NCBI GenBank assembly: GCA_018713515.1
Contig: DVOO01000005.1
Location: 1 to 32,329 of the forward strand
Direction of reading: 5' to 3'
Length of the DNA stretch: 32,329 nucleotides
DNA from: Candidatus Scatomonas pullistercoris
Lineage (GTDB): Bacteria; Bacillota; Clostridia; Lachnospirales; Lachnospiraceae
The position numbers and the translations under genes are program-made. Positions 24,823 through 32,329 of the stretch are shown here, piece by piece. A model generated the notes under the pieces. The model was not told the origin of the DNA. It did no database searches and saw nothing but the letters and a program-made list of their open reading frames with translations. Every line of letters begins with the position of its first letter. Position 1 is the stretch's first letter.

Positions 24823-26136
24823 ATGAAGAGACAGAGATTGCACCTGAAAGCGCCCGACAACTGGGTGAACGATCCCAACGGATTTATCTACTATAAAGGA
24901 TATTACCATCTGTTTTATCAGTATTTTCCCTATGGCCCCCGCTGGGGGACCATGCACTGGGGCCATGCGGTGAGCCGGGACCTGGTGAACTGGGAACATA
25001 AAGGCCTGGCCCTCTATCCTACGGTCAGGGAAGATCAGAATGGCTGCTTCTCCGGAAGCGCTATCGTGGAGGATGGGAAGCTGTATCTGGTATATACAGG
25101 CGTCCGGTACGAGGTAGTGAACCCGGAAGATCCCCATACCTGCCTGAACGACCAGTTTGAGTCCGCGCAGCTGATGATTGTGTCAGAGGACGGCATTCAT
25201 TTTGACAATGAAAAGGGCAAAAAAGTGATCATTCCCCCCCTTACAGATCCGGAGATCGGAGACAGAACACATACCCGTGATCCCAAAATCTGGCGGGGAA
25301 GCGATGCCTGGTATCTGGTACTGGGCAGCACCATGGAGGAAAAATACGGGGAGACCCTGTTCTACCGCAGCACAGATCTGCTCAACTGGACCTATGTGAA
25401 TAAGGCCTGGAAAGGACCGGAGTACGGATGGATGTGGGAATGTCCGGACTATTTTGAGACAGAGGGCGGGAAGGTTCTTCTGCTCTCCGCCATGGGATTC
25501 CTGAAAAATAACGAGAAAGAAAAGAATCAGTCGATCTGTTTCCCGGTGGAATTTGACGAAGCATCCTGCCGGCTGCAGATCCCGGATGCTTACCAGTTCC
25601 TGGACTATGGCCTGGATCTGTACGCGCCGCAGACTACTTTGGATGAAGAAGGACGGCGGGTTATGATCGCCTGGGTACGGATGCCGAAAGTAACGGAGGA
25701 CGGCTGGATCGGTATGTTCTGCACGCCCCGGGTCGTGGAGGTGAAAAACGGCCATATCTGTTTCAAGATGCATCCCAATATCAAATCTGCATACTCCCGG
25801 GATATTTCCGGGACGGAGGAGGCTCCGGAGGACGGTTATATGGCAGTCTTTGATCTGGAGGAGGGGGCCGGCGCAGATATAGGAGGATTTCGGATCAGCC
25901 GCGTAAACGGCCGCGTGAAGGTGGACCGTACGGCAGTCTACCCTTCTTTTGAGGGCGCTCATCTGGTGTCGGAAACACCTGTTATTGCAGGAACTGCGCA
26001 TCTGGAGGTATTGGTGGATCAGCATCTGATCGAGATTTATATCAATGACGGCGAGTATGTCATCAGCAATGCCGTGTATGGAGCCGGAAAACAGATCACT
26101 ACGGAAGGTGTGGACATGGTTCGGCTCTACGGCTGA
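24823..26136 (+). CDS. GH32 beta-fructosidase
   Basis: A 437-aa glycoside hydrolase family 32 enzyme. The hallmark motifs are visible: WVNDPNG (residues 14-20, nucleophile Asp17), the FSGSA motif (77-81), RDPK (152-155, transition-state Asp153) and WECPD (205-209, acid/base Glu206). A C-terminal beta-sandwich with IEIYINDGEYV follows. It lacks a signal peptide, so it acts in the cytoplasm on imported fructosides (sucrose, kestose or short fructans), releasing fructose. Last gene of the LacI-controlled operon. No strong terminator follows. Confidence 0.93.
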   Translation: MKRQRLHLKAPDNWVNDPNGFIYYKGYYHLFYQYFPYGPRWGTMHWGHAVSRDLVNWEHKGLALYPTVREDQNGCFSGSAIVEDGKLYLVYTGVRYEVVNPEDPHTCLNDQFESAQLMIVSEDGIHFDNEKGKKVIIPPLTDPEIGDRTHTRDPKIWRGSDAWYLVLGSTMEEKYGETLFYRSTDLLNWTYVNKAWKGPEYGWMWECPDYFETEGGKVLLLSAMGFLKNNEKEKNQSICFPVEFDEASCRLQIPDAYQFLDYGLDLYAPQTTLDEEGRRVMIAWVRMPKVTEDGWIGMFCTPRVVEVKNGHICFKMHPNIKSAYSRDISGTEEAPEDGYMAVFDLEEGAGADIGGFRISRVNGRVKVDRTAVYPSFEGAHLVSETPVIAGTAHLEVLVDQHLIEIYINDGEYVISNAVYGAGKQITTEGVDMVRLYG

Positions 26137-26181
26137 AATAGAGGCATCTGTCACCGCTTCCGGAAAAAATAAAAAAAGTAG

Positions 26182-26210
26182 TTGACAGAAGGGAAGATTT
26201 GGTGTAAAGT
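26182..26210 (+). promoter_or_regulatory. Promoter of the amino-acid ABC/aminotransferase operon
   Basis: A consensus TTGACA (26182-26187) and TAAAGT (26205-26210) with a 17-bp spacer. The predicted start near 26217 gives a ~200-nt untranslated leader. Confidence 0.7.
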
Positions 26211-26245
26211 TGAGGAGTCTTAAATAAAAGACAGCAAATAATACA

Positions 26246-26289
26246 GAACAAAGACGTTCATTCCGGTTGGAGTGAACGTTTTTTTGTTC
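26246..26289 (+). promoter_or_regulatory. Leader hairpin 1 (terminator-like)
   Basis: The core stem ACGTTCATTCC (26254-26264) pairs with 26269-26279 around a GGTT loop with one wobble. The outer arms GAACAAA (26246-26252) and TTTGTTC (26283-26289) extend it. Seven T residues (26279-26285) follow the core stem, so the core alone looks like a terminator. It shares its 5' arm with hairpin 2. Confidence 0.7.
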
Positions 26290-26361
26290 CCGGGCACAGG
26301 TCTGATTCAGGCTGCAGACTGAAACAGCGGCTCCGAAATTGAATGGTTGACATGACAGGAC

Positions 26362-26399
26362 AAAGGCGTTCATTCCCGATGTGGAATGGGCGCCTTTTT
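26362..26399 (+). promoter_or_regulatory. Leader hairpin 2 (terminator-like)
   Basis: A 15-bp stem (26362-26376 with 26383-26397, two G-T wobbles) around the hexaloop CGATGT, followed by T residues ending at 26399, 19 nt before the start codon. The 21-nt 5' arm region 26356-26376 repeats 26244-26264 with two mismatches. Position just before AAAGGAGGAG suggests control of both termination and translation. Confidence 0.7.
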
Positions 26400-26417
26400 G
26401 AAAAGGAGGAGATTATT

Positions 26418-27335
26418 ATGACGAAACGGGGAATGACAGGTTTATGTATGGCGGCGGTGCTGGCTATGTCCATGATGGCGGGATGCGGGTCTTCTGAAAG
26501 CACTTCCGGCAGTTCTGCCGCCGGGGCGTCCACCGCCAGTTCGGCTTCAGCAGCTTCGGAGGATAACGTTCTGCGCGTGGGCATGGAGTGTGCGTATCCG
26601 CCCTTTAACTGGACCCAGACCACTTCAGAGGTGGAGGGCGGTGCAACAGCTGAACCGATTTACGGAACTGATACCTACGCGTATGGATACGATGTGGCGG
26701 TGGCCCAGATGCTGGCGGAGGAGATGGGCATGGAGCTGGAGATCCACAAGGTAGAGTGGAGCTCCATCGGTACTTCTCTGGATGCGGGTGTCTATGATGT
26801 AATCATCGCAGGTATGGGAAGAACGGCGGAGCGGGAGATCTCCTATTCCTTTACGGAGCCGTACTATTACAGAAATAACTGTATTGTTGTGGCAAAAGAC
26901 GGACCCTATGCAGATGTGACCGGGCTTTCCGATCTGGCGGGCACAGGCTGCAAGGTAACCACACAGCTGGGAACCGGCTGGGTACCGCTGCTGGATCAGA
27001 TCGAGGGAGCCAATCAGGTGGGCAACTATGAGACTACTTCCGAGTGCTTCATGGCTCTGAACAACGGCGTGGCAGATGTATGTGTCGTGGATCTGCCCAC
27101 TGCGGAATCTGCGGCCATGACAAACGACAACCTGCTGGTGATCACTCTGGACGAATCCGATACCTTTACCGATGACGATGACATGGTCAATGTCTGCATC
27201 GCCACCCGGAAGGATGACACGGAGCTGCGGGACAGAATCCAGGAGACAATGGATTCCCTGGGATGGAATGACGAAGAAGCCATGGATGCGCTGATGGAGG
27301 AGATTATCCCCTTACAGCCGGCGGCATCCATGTAA
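26418..27335 (+). CDS. Amino-acid ABC transporter substrate-binding lipoprotein
   Basis: A 305-aa family 3 solute-binding protein with a lipoprotein signal (MMAGC, Cys23), a Ser/Ala-rich linker and binding-domain motifs VGMECAYPPFNW, AGMGRTAEREISYSFTEPYYY and the usual acidic second lobe. It has a ~15-residue insertion rich in Glu/Gly after the first strand. ATG 26418 is preceded by AAAGGAGGAG; an upstream in-frame ATG (26343) lies inside leader hairpin 2. Ligand is probably a polar amino acid or amino-acid-like amine; not identifiable by eye. Confidence 0.9.
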   Translation: MTKRGMTGLCMAAVLAMSMMAGCGSSESTSGSSAAGASTASSASAASEDNVLRVGMECAYPPFNWTQTTSEVEGGATAEPIYGTDTYAYGYDVAVAQMLAEEMGMELEIHKVEWSSIGTSLDAGVYDVIIAGMGRTAEREISYSFTEPYYYRNNCIVVAKDGPYADVTGLSDLAGTGCKVTTQLGTGWVPLLDQIEGANQVGNYETTSECFMALNNGVADVCVVDLPTAESAAMTNDNLLVITLDESDTFTDDDDMVNVCIATRKDDTELRDRIQETMDSLGWNDEEAMDALMEEIIPLQPAASM

Positions 27336-27365
27336 TCGATAAAACAGGGCAAGGGAGGTCTTACT

Positions 27366-28115
27366 ATGGCACAACCGACGAATTCTCTGGAATGGATCGT
27401 TTATCTGGCGGAAAATTATTCCAACATGTTCATTCAGGGAACACTGCTTACTTTATATATATCCATTCTTGGAACAATTCTGGGTTTTATTCTCGGATAC
27501 GTATCCGGGATTATCCAGGATATCCAGATCCGGCCGGCAGACAATCCGGTCAAAAAGCTTTTACTCCGGATCATAAAGATCATTTTTACCGTTTATGTGG
27601 AACTGTTCCGGGGAACGCCCATGATCGTACAGGCGATGATCGTTTATTACGGTATTCTCCAGGCAGGCCTCCATATTTCGGCGGTTGCGGCCGGTATCCT
27701 GGTAACTGTGCTGAATACAGGAGCCTACATGGCGGAAACCGTGCGTGCAGGCATTAATTCAGTGGATATCGGGCAGAGAGAGGGAGCGCTGGCCATGGGA
27801 ATGTCTCCCATGAAGACCATGCTGTACGTGATTCTGCCCCAGGTGCTTCGGAATATTCTTCCAGAAATGGGCAATACCTTCCTGACAAACCTGAAGATGA
27901 CCTCTGTGCTGAACGTAATCGCGGTCAATGAGCTGTTCATGGCGGCCAAGACGGTAGGCGCAAACTATTATAAATATTTCGAGGCTTTCCTGGTAATCGC
28001 CATCATTTACTTTGTACTCTGCTTCATCTTCGGACGGCTTTTCAAGCTGCTTGAGAAGAAGCTGGAGGGCAAGAAGGATTATGTTCTGGCCGTGGAATAC
28101 ATGGACGCGCAGTAA
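27366..28115 (+). CDS. Amino-acid ABC transporter permease (HisM/GlnP family)
   Basis: A 249-aa membrane protein with five or six helices and the family signature [18 protein letters not shown], followed by [18 protein letters not shown] and the EAA-type loop [12 protein letters not shown]. It carries the amino acid bound by the upstream lipoprotein. GGGAGGT precedes ATG 27366. Confidence 0.92.
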   Translation: MAQPTNSLEWIVYLAENYSNMFIQGTLLTLYISILGTILGFILGYVSGIIQDIQIRPADNPVKKLLLRIIKIIFTVYVELFRGTPMIVQAMIVYYGILQAGLHISAVAAGILVTVLNTGAYMAETVRAGINSVDIGQREGALAMGMSPMKTMLYVILPQVLRNILPEMGNTFLTNLKMTSVLNVIAVNELFMAAKTVGANYYKYFEAFLVIAIIYFVLCFIFGRLFKLLEKKLEGKKDYVLAVEYMDAQ

Positions 28116-28129
28116 GGAGGCGGAAAGAT

Positions 28130-28870
28130 ATGGCAGAAAGTATTATCAGTATTGAAGAACTGAGCAAATCTTTCGGAGACCACGAAGTGCTCAGAAAAAT
28201 TGATATCTCAGTAAAAAAAGGCGAAGTGATCTGCATTGTGGGATCATCAGGATCCGGAAAATCCACTCTGCTGCGGTGCATCAACCGTCTGGAGCATCAG
28301 ACCAGCGGAAAGATTCTCTACCATGGCAAAGAGATCCGGGATATCCAGAAAGAGATTAACAAATACCGCTCCCAGGTGGGCATGGTATTTCAGTCCTTTA
28401 ATCTGTTTAACAATATGACCGTGCTGGACAACTGCATGTGCTGCACGCGAAAGGTACTTCATTTATCGAAGGAAGAGGCCTTTGACCGGGCAATTACCCA
28501 CCTGAAAAAGGTGGGGATGGCCCCTTATATCCACGCGAAGCCTGCCCAGCTTTCCGGCGGACAGAAACAGCGTGTGGCCATTGCCAGGGCCCTCTGCATG
28601 AATCCGGAGGTGCTGCTTTTCGATGAGCCCACCTCCGCCCTGGACCCGGAGATGGTGGGCGAGGTGCTGAACGTTATGAAGGAGCTGGCCGAGACGGGAC
28701 TGACGATGATCATTGTTACCCATGAGATGGCATTTGCCAGAGACGTCTCCACCCGGACAGTCTTTATGGATAAGGGATACATTGTGGAGGATGATTCACC
28801 GGATGTGATCTTTACGAACCCGAAGAATCCGAGAACCCGGGAATTCTTGAGCAGATATCTGGCGGGCTGA
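28130..28870 (+). CDS. Amino-acid ABC transporter ATPase (GlnQ family)
   Basis: A 246-aa ATPase. Walker A GSSGSGKS (38-45), Q-loop MVFQSFNLF, signature LSGGQKQR, Walker [13 protein letters not shown] and H-loop VTHEMAFAR are all intact. GTAAGGAGG precedes ATG 28130. Followed 26 bp later by a cytidylate-kinase-like gene. Confidence 0.93.
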   Translation: MAESIISIEELSKSFGDHEVLRKIDISVKKGEVICIVGSSGSGKSTLLRCINRLEHQTSGKILYHGKEIRDIQKEINKYRSQVGMVFQSFNLFNNMTVLDNCMCCTRKVLHLSKEEAFDRAITHLKKVGMAPYIHAKPAQLSGGQKQRVAIARALCMNPEVLLFDEPTSALDPEMVGEVLNVMKELAETGLTMIIVTHEMAFARDVSTRTVFMDKGYIVEDDSPDVIFTNPKNPRTREFLSRYLAG

Positions 28871-28896
28871 CGGTCCGGCCGTAAGGAGGGAAATCA

Positions 28897-29526
28897 ATGG
28901 GAAATTATGTGGTGACATTTGCCCGGGGCTTTGGCTCCGGCGGCAAGGAGATCGCGTCAAAGCTGGCAAAGGAACTGGGAATTCACTGCTATGAAAACCG
29001 GATTCTGACCCTGGCCAGCCAGCTGAGCGGCCTGAACGAGCAGCTTTTCAAGGAGGTCAATGAAAAGATCCGTACCAACGGCGGCTTCTCCAGCTTCATG
29101 CGAGGGCTGCCCCGGGCCAGGCATTATATTGCCAGAAATGAGAAATTTGTATCCGATGATACGCTGTTTCAGTACCAGAAACAGATCATTGAAAATCTGG
29201 CGGATACGGAATCCTGCGTCATTGTAGGAAAATGCGCGGACTGGATCCTGCGGGGCCGGGAAAATGTAGTCAGCGTTTATATTGAAGCGCCCCGGGCCTT
29301 CTGCCTGAAGCGTACCATGGACAACATGGGAGTGACAAAGGAAGTGGCCGCGGCAACGATTTCTCACACGGACAAATACAGGGCAGATTATTACGCATAT
29401 TATACAAAGGGAAATTACTGGACGAATCCTGTAAATTATGATATGACCCTGAACAGTGAGAGGGTCGGCGTAGATAACTGCGTCAAAGTAATTAAAAATT
29501 ATCTTCAGATAAAAGGTCTGATATAA
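28897..29526 (+). CDS. Cytidylate kinase-like family protein (paralog 2)
   Basis: A 209-aa P-loop protein with the atypical loop ARGFGSGGKEIASKL, a central CVIVGKCADWIL and a C-terminal YYTKGNYWTNPVNYDMTL segment. It aligns by eye with the - strand paralog at 7231-7830 over the P-loop, the GKCAD/GHCAA core and the NYD...G...CVK end. Substrate unknown. It lies within the amino-acid importer operon between the ATPase and the aminotransferase, each with a good ribosome site (GTAAGGAGGG here). Confidence 0.83.
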   Translation: MGNYVVTFARGFGSGGKEIASKLAKELGIHCYENRILTLASQLSGLNEQLFKEVNEKIRTNGGFSSFMRGLPRARHYIARNEKFVSDDTLFQYQKQIIENLADTESCVIVGKCADWILRGRENVVSVYIEAPRAFCLKRTMDNMGVTKEVAAATISHTDKYRADYYAYYTKGNYWTNPVNYDMTLNSERVGVDNCVKVIKNYLQIKGLI

Positions 29527-29546
29527 AAAGGGGAGGAACGAAAGAA

Positions 29547-30764
29547 ATGAGACTGGCAGATACAGGCTATACAAAAGAAGAAATCATGGGACTTGTAGAA
29601 AAATATATGATCGATACCTATGAGCGTTTTCCGATGATCGCGGAGCGGGCGAAGGATATGTATATCTACGATGAAAAGGGAGAGGCTTATCTGGATTTTT
29701 ATGCGGGCATCGCGGTAAACAGTGCCGGAAACTGCAATGAAAAAGTCGTTGCGGCCGTAAAGGATCAGGTGGAAGATGTGATGCATACCTTTAACTATCC
29801 CTACACGATTCCCCAGGCGCTGCTGGCGGAAAAAATCTGCACCACCATCGGCATGGATAAGATCTTTTTCCAGAATTCCGGAACAGAGGCCAACGAGGCC
29901 ATGATCAAAATGGCCAGAAAATACGGTGTGGAAAAATACGGGCCCCAGAGGTACAATATTGTAACAGCGAAAAATTCCTTCCACGGCAGATCCTACGGCT
30001 CCATGAGCGCCACCGGCCAGCCGGACAACGGATGCCAGATCGGCTTTAATCCCATTGTTCCCGGATTTGTCTACGCGGAATTCAATAATCTCGAGGCATT
30101 TAAGGCGGCAGTCACGGAGAATACCATCGCCATCATGGTGGAGCCGGTCCAGGGCGAGGGCGGTGTCCATCCGGCTACCCAGGAGTTCATGGAAGGGCTG
30201 CGGAAGCTCTGCGATGAGAAAAATATGCTGCTCCTGCTGGATGAAGTGCAGACCGGCTGGTGCAGAACCGGGGCCGTCATGTCCTACATGAATTACGGCG
30301 TGAAACCGGATATCGTATCCATGGCAAAGGCCATGGGCGGCGGAATGCCCATCGGCGCCATCTGCGCTACCGCGGAAGTGGCAAAGGCATTTACTCCGGG
30401 TTCTCACGGCACCACCTTCGGCGGTCATCCGGTATCCTGCGCGGCCTCTCTGGCTGAGATCGGAGAACTTCTGGACCGTGATCTGGCCGGAAACGCCAGG
30501 AAGATGGGCAGCTATTTCATGGAAAAGCTGAAAGGGCTTCCGCACCTTAAGGAGGTACGCGGCCAGGGACTTCTGGTGGGCGTGGAATTTGACGATTCTG
30601 TCAGCGCCACAGAGGTCAAACACAAATGCTTTGATAAGAAGCTGCTGATCACAGCCATCGGCAGCAGCACGATCCGCATGGTGCCGCCGCTGATCGTAAC
30701 GGAGGAAGACTGCGACAAGGCTGTATCCATCATCCGGGAAGCTGTGGAGGAACTGACCGCATAA
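29547..30764 (+). CDS. Class III PLP aminotransferase (acetylornithine/GABA type)
   Basis: A 405-aa fold-type I aminotransferase. Visible are the phosphate-binding QNSGTEANEA (about 109-118), FHGRSYG, the PLP Asp in LLLDEVQTGW (D232), the Schiff-base lysine in SMAKAMGGGMPIG (K261) and HGTTFGGHPVS. It is closest by motif to acetylornithine/ornithine and 4-aminobutyrate transaminases. It would move the terminal amino group of an omega-amino acid or diamine to an acceptor, giving an aldehyde. The downstream dehydrogenase fits that product. Substrate not determined. Confidence 0.9.
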   Translation: MRLADTGYTKEEIMGLVEKYMIDTYERFPMIAERAKDMYIYDEKGEAYLDFYAGIAVNSAGNCNEKVVAAVKDQVEDVMHTFNYPYTIPQALLAEKICTTIGMDKIFFQNSGTEANEAMIKMARKYGVEKYGPQRYNIVTAKNSFHGRSYGSMSATGQPDNGCQIGFNPIVPGFVYAEFNNLEAFKAAVTENTIAIMVEPVQGEGGVHPATQEFMEGLRKLCDEKNMLLLLDEVQTGWCRTGAVMSYMNYGVKPDIVSMAKAMGGGMPIGAICATAEVAKAFTPGSHGTTFGGHPVSCAASLAEIGELLDRDLAGNARKMGSYFMEKLKGLPHLKEVRGQGLLVGVEFDDSVSATEVKHKCFDKKLLITAIGSSTIRMVPPLIVTEEDCDKAVSIIREAVEELTA

Positions 30765-30785
30765 AAAATACAGGGAGGAAGAACA

Positions 30786-31931
30786 TTGAACGCTTCATTT
30801 CAATACTATCTTCCGGTCAATCTGATCTTTGGACCGGGCAGAGCAGAAGTTCTTGGAGAGGAAGCCGTAAAGTACGGGAAGAAAGTCATGATCGTTACCG
30901 GGAAACACAGCACGAAGAAGTCAGGCCTTCTTGACCGTGCCAGGAACCTGCTGGAAAAGGCCGGAGCGGAGGTGGCCGTCTTTGACGAGGCAGAGCCGAA
31001 TCCCACAGCTTCCAGCGTGGTAAAGGGAGCCGCAAAGGCCAGAGAACTGGGCTGTGAGGTGATTGTGGGCCTGGGCGGCGGAAGTATCATGGACTGCAGC
31101 AAGGCCATTGCCTTCTCTGCCTGCAATGAAGGCGATATTTTCGACTATGTCTACGGAAGGCGAAAGGGAGCGGCGGCTCTGCCGCTGATCCTGGTGCCTA
31201 CCACCTGCGGAACGGGAAGTGAGGGCAACTCCTTCGCCGTACTGACAGATGACGAGACAAAGGATAAAAAGTCCCTCAGAGATAATCTCGTGATCGCCAA
31301 AGCCTCTATTGTGGATCCGGAGCTTATGAAGACCATGCCGAAAAAGGTGCTGGCGTCGGTGGGCTTTGACGCGCTGTGCCACTGCATGGAGGCCTATGTG
31401 GGAAAAGCTGCCTCGCCTATGACAGATATTCTGGCGCTGGAGGGAATCCGTCTGCTGGGGGAAAACCTGGCGGCTGTATACGAGGACTATGAAAATCAGG
31501 AGGGCTGGTGCCGGATATCTCTGGCCAGTACCCTGGGAGGCATGGTCATCGGCCAGGCCGGCGTGGCGGCGCCCCACGGGCTGGAGCATCCGGCCAGCGG
31601 CCTGCGGAATATTACCCATGGACGGGGGCTTGCAGCGCTGACCCCGGTGATCTGCCGCCATTCCGTCTCCGCGGCGCCGGAACGGTACGCGAGGATTTCA
31701 CAGCTGCTGGGCGGAAGGGATGAAACAGACTGTGTAGAGCAGATTGAGGCGCTGCTGGAACGCATAGAATTAAAGACCTGTCTCGCCGGGGAAGGGGTAA
31801 AGGCCGGGGATGTGGACTGGATGACGGAAAATGCCTTCAAGGTTTCCCTGGGCAGCATCCAGAATCATCCGAAGGTATTTACCAGGGAAGAGGTAAAGGA
31901 AATATACGAGGAAGCTCTTACGGCCGGCTGA
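30786..31931 (+). CDS. Iron-type (group III) alcohol dehydrogenase
   Basis: A 381-aa dehydrogenase. The NAD(P)-binding GLGGGSIMD is at about residues 95-103. Predicted metal ligands match the family: D195 and H199 (FDALCHCMEAY), H264 (APHGLEHP) and H278 (ITHGRGL). It would interconvert an aldehyde and an alcohol, for example reducing a semialdehyde from the adjacent aminotransferase to a hydroxy acid. The start is TTG 30786 with AGGGAGG about ten bases upstream. Likely the last gene of the operon. Confidence 0.9.
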   Translation: MNASFQYYLPVNLIFGPGRAEVLGEEAVKYGKKVMIVTGKHSTKKSGLLDRARNLLEKAGAEVAVFDEAEPNPTASSVVKGAAKARELGCEVIVGLGGGSIMDCSKAIAFSACNEGDIFDYVYGRRKGAAALPLILVPTTCGTGSEGNSFAVLTDDETKDKKSLRDNLVIAKASIVDPELMKTMPKKVLASVGFDALCHCMEAYVGKAASPMTDILALEGIRLLGENLAAVYEDYENQEGWCRISLASTLGGMVIGQAGVAAPHGLEHPASGLRNITHGRGLAALTPVICRHSVSAAPERYARISQLLGGRDETDCVEQIEALLERIELKTCLAGEGVKAGDVDWMTENAFKVSLGSIQNHPKVFTREEVKEIYEEALTAG

Positions 31932-32034
31932 TGCGCTGTATGATAAAAAATTCATACAAAAAGGTGCGGAGGACTTGCAAAATGACAGAAAGTTCTGCAT
32001 AATAAGATCCTGTCTTTGACAGTTAGAGGAAGAA

Positions 32035-32079
32035 AAAAATCGCTGTATCCCTTGTATTTACTGGGCTGCAGCGATTTTT
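32035..32079. terminator. Probable bidirectional terminator
   Basis: AAAAATCGCTG (32035-32045) and CAGCGATTTTT (32069-32079) form an 11-bp stem with a partly pairing CCC/GGG interior. Each side provides a T-tract for one direction. It separates the + strand dehydrogenase from the - strand transposase fragment and may lie at the end of the insertion sequence. Confidence 0.7.
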
Positions 32080-32103
32080 CCTGTTGTTACGGACTATAGT
32101 AAT

Positions 32104-32329
32104 TTATTCCTTCCCTTTACTCTTTTTCTGGATCGTTCTCATTTTACTTTTGGTTATGAATTGGTAGTCTGTCCGGAAGCCGCAGGCTTCATGAAGAGCA
32201 TCCGTGATCTTTTCCCGCCGGTACAGGGGGATGAATCCCTGCTCCTGTATCCCGGCAAAATTCATCGCTTTCAGTGTCCCTAATAATTCCTCACAGGTAT
32301 ACTTTGAGTCCAGTTTTTTCTCAAGGTAA
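32104..32329 (-). mobile_element. C-terminal end of a probable IS1634-type (IS4 superfamily) transposase
   Basis: The - strand frame, open from the right edge, encodes 74 residues ending at 32104. Segments such as DALHEACGFRTDYQ and ITKSKMRTIQKKSKGK look like the conserved C-terminus of IS1634-like transposases. The rest lies outside the window. The element's inner end would be near 31990-32035, but I cannot fix the terminal repeat without the other end. The 172-bp gap before it holds only the terminator, a CTGTC/GACAG hairpin near 32010-32022 and a six-codon micro-ORF at 31982. Confidence 0.65.

Noticed and set aside
25183-26373. A 396-codon - strand open frame
   Set aside because: Opposite the GH32 gene and the leader hairpins; shadow frame.
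26246-26399. Canonical ANTAR antiterminator target
   Set aside because: The loops do not have A at position 1 and G at position 4, and the two hairpins are about 70 nt apart, more than usual. A related but different mechanism is still possible.

Overview
The window looks like a chromosomal segment of a GC-rich, anaerobic gut-type Clostridium, most likely Lachnospiraceae or a close relative. The evidence is selenium-dependent molybdenum hydroxylase maturation genes, strong AGGAGG-type ribosome sites, Firmicutes-like TTGACA/TATAAT promoters, PucR-type regulators, and heavy use of ABC transporters and two-component systems. This is inference from gene content; no rRNA or tRNA gene is present to fix the taxonomy.

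Left part (1-7.2 kb, mostly + strand): a tightly overlapping five-gene cluster yedF-yqeB-cysteine desulfurase-yqeC-mocA that matures selenium-dependent molybdenum hydroxylases. It is followed by a PfkB-family sugar-phosphate kinase with a DeoR-type repressor, and a PucR-type regulator behind a strong promoter and a terminator-like leader hairpin. From 7.2 to 11.4 kb (- strand) lies a heterodimeric ABC exporter with one consensus and one degenerate ATP site, trailed by a cytidylate-kinase-like gene.

Middle (11.6-20.4 kb): a two-component locus whose response regulator is broken by an internal deletion while its kinase is intact; an MFS transporter plus UroD-family protein facing a convergent PucR-type regulator; a GNAT acetyltransferase; and a second two-component locus in which a truncated DegV protein is fused in frame to the last ~36 residues of an OmpR-type regulator just upstream of a kinase. 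A LacI regulator follows on the - strand.

Right part (20.4-32.3 kb, + strand): a LacI-controlled fructan/fructoside import operon (binding lipoprotein, two permeases, MsmK/UgpC-type ATPase, GH32 beta-fructosidase) behind five 12-bp operator-like repeats. Next is an amino-acid ABC importer operon with a second cytidylate-kinase-like gene, a class III aminotransferase and an iron-type alcohol dehydrogenase. It sits behind a ~200-nt leader with two tandem hairpins that share a 21-nt near-identical arm. The window ends in the C-terminus of a probable IS1634-type transposase.

The most noteworthy items are the tandem-hairpin leader with its importer/aminotransferase/dehydrogenase operon, the DegV-winged-helix fusion beside an orphaned kinase, the parallel loss of both response regulators, the 12-bp periodic LacI operator arrays, and two cytidylate-kinase-like paralogs that each sit directly after ABC transporter genes.
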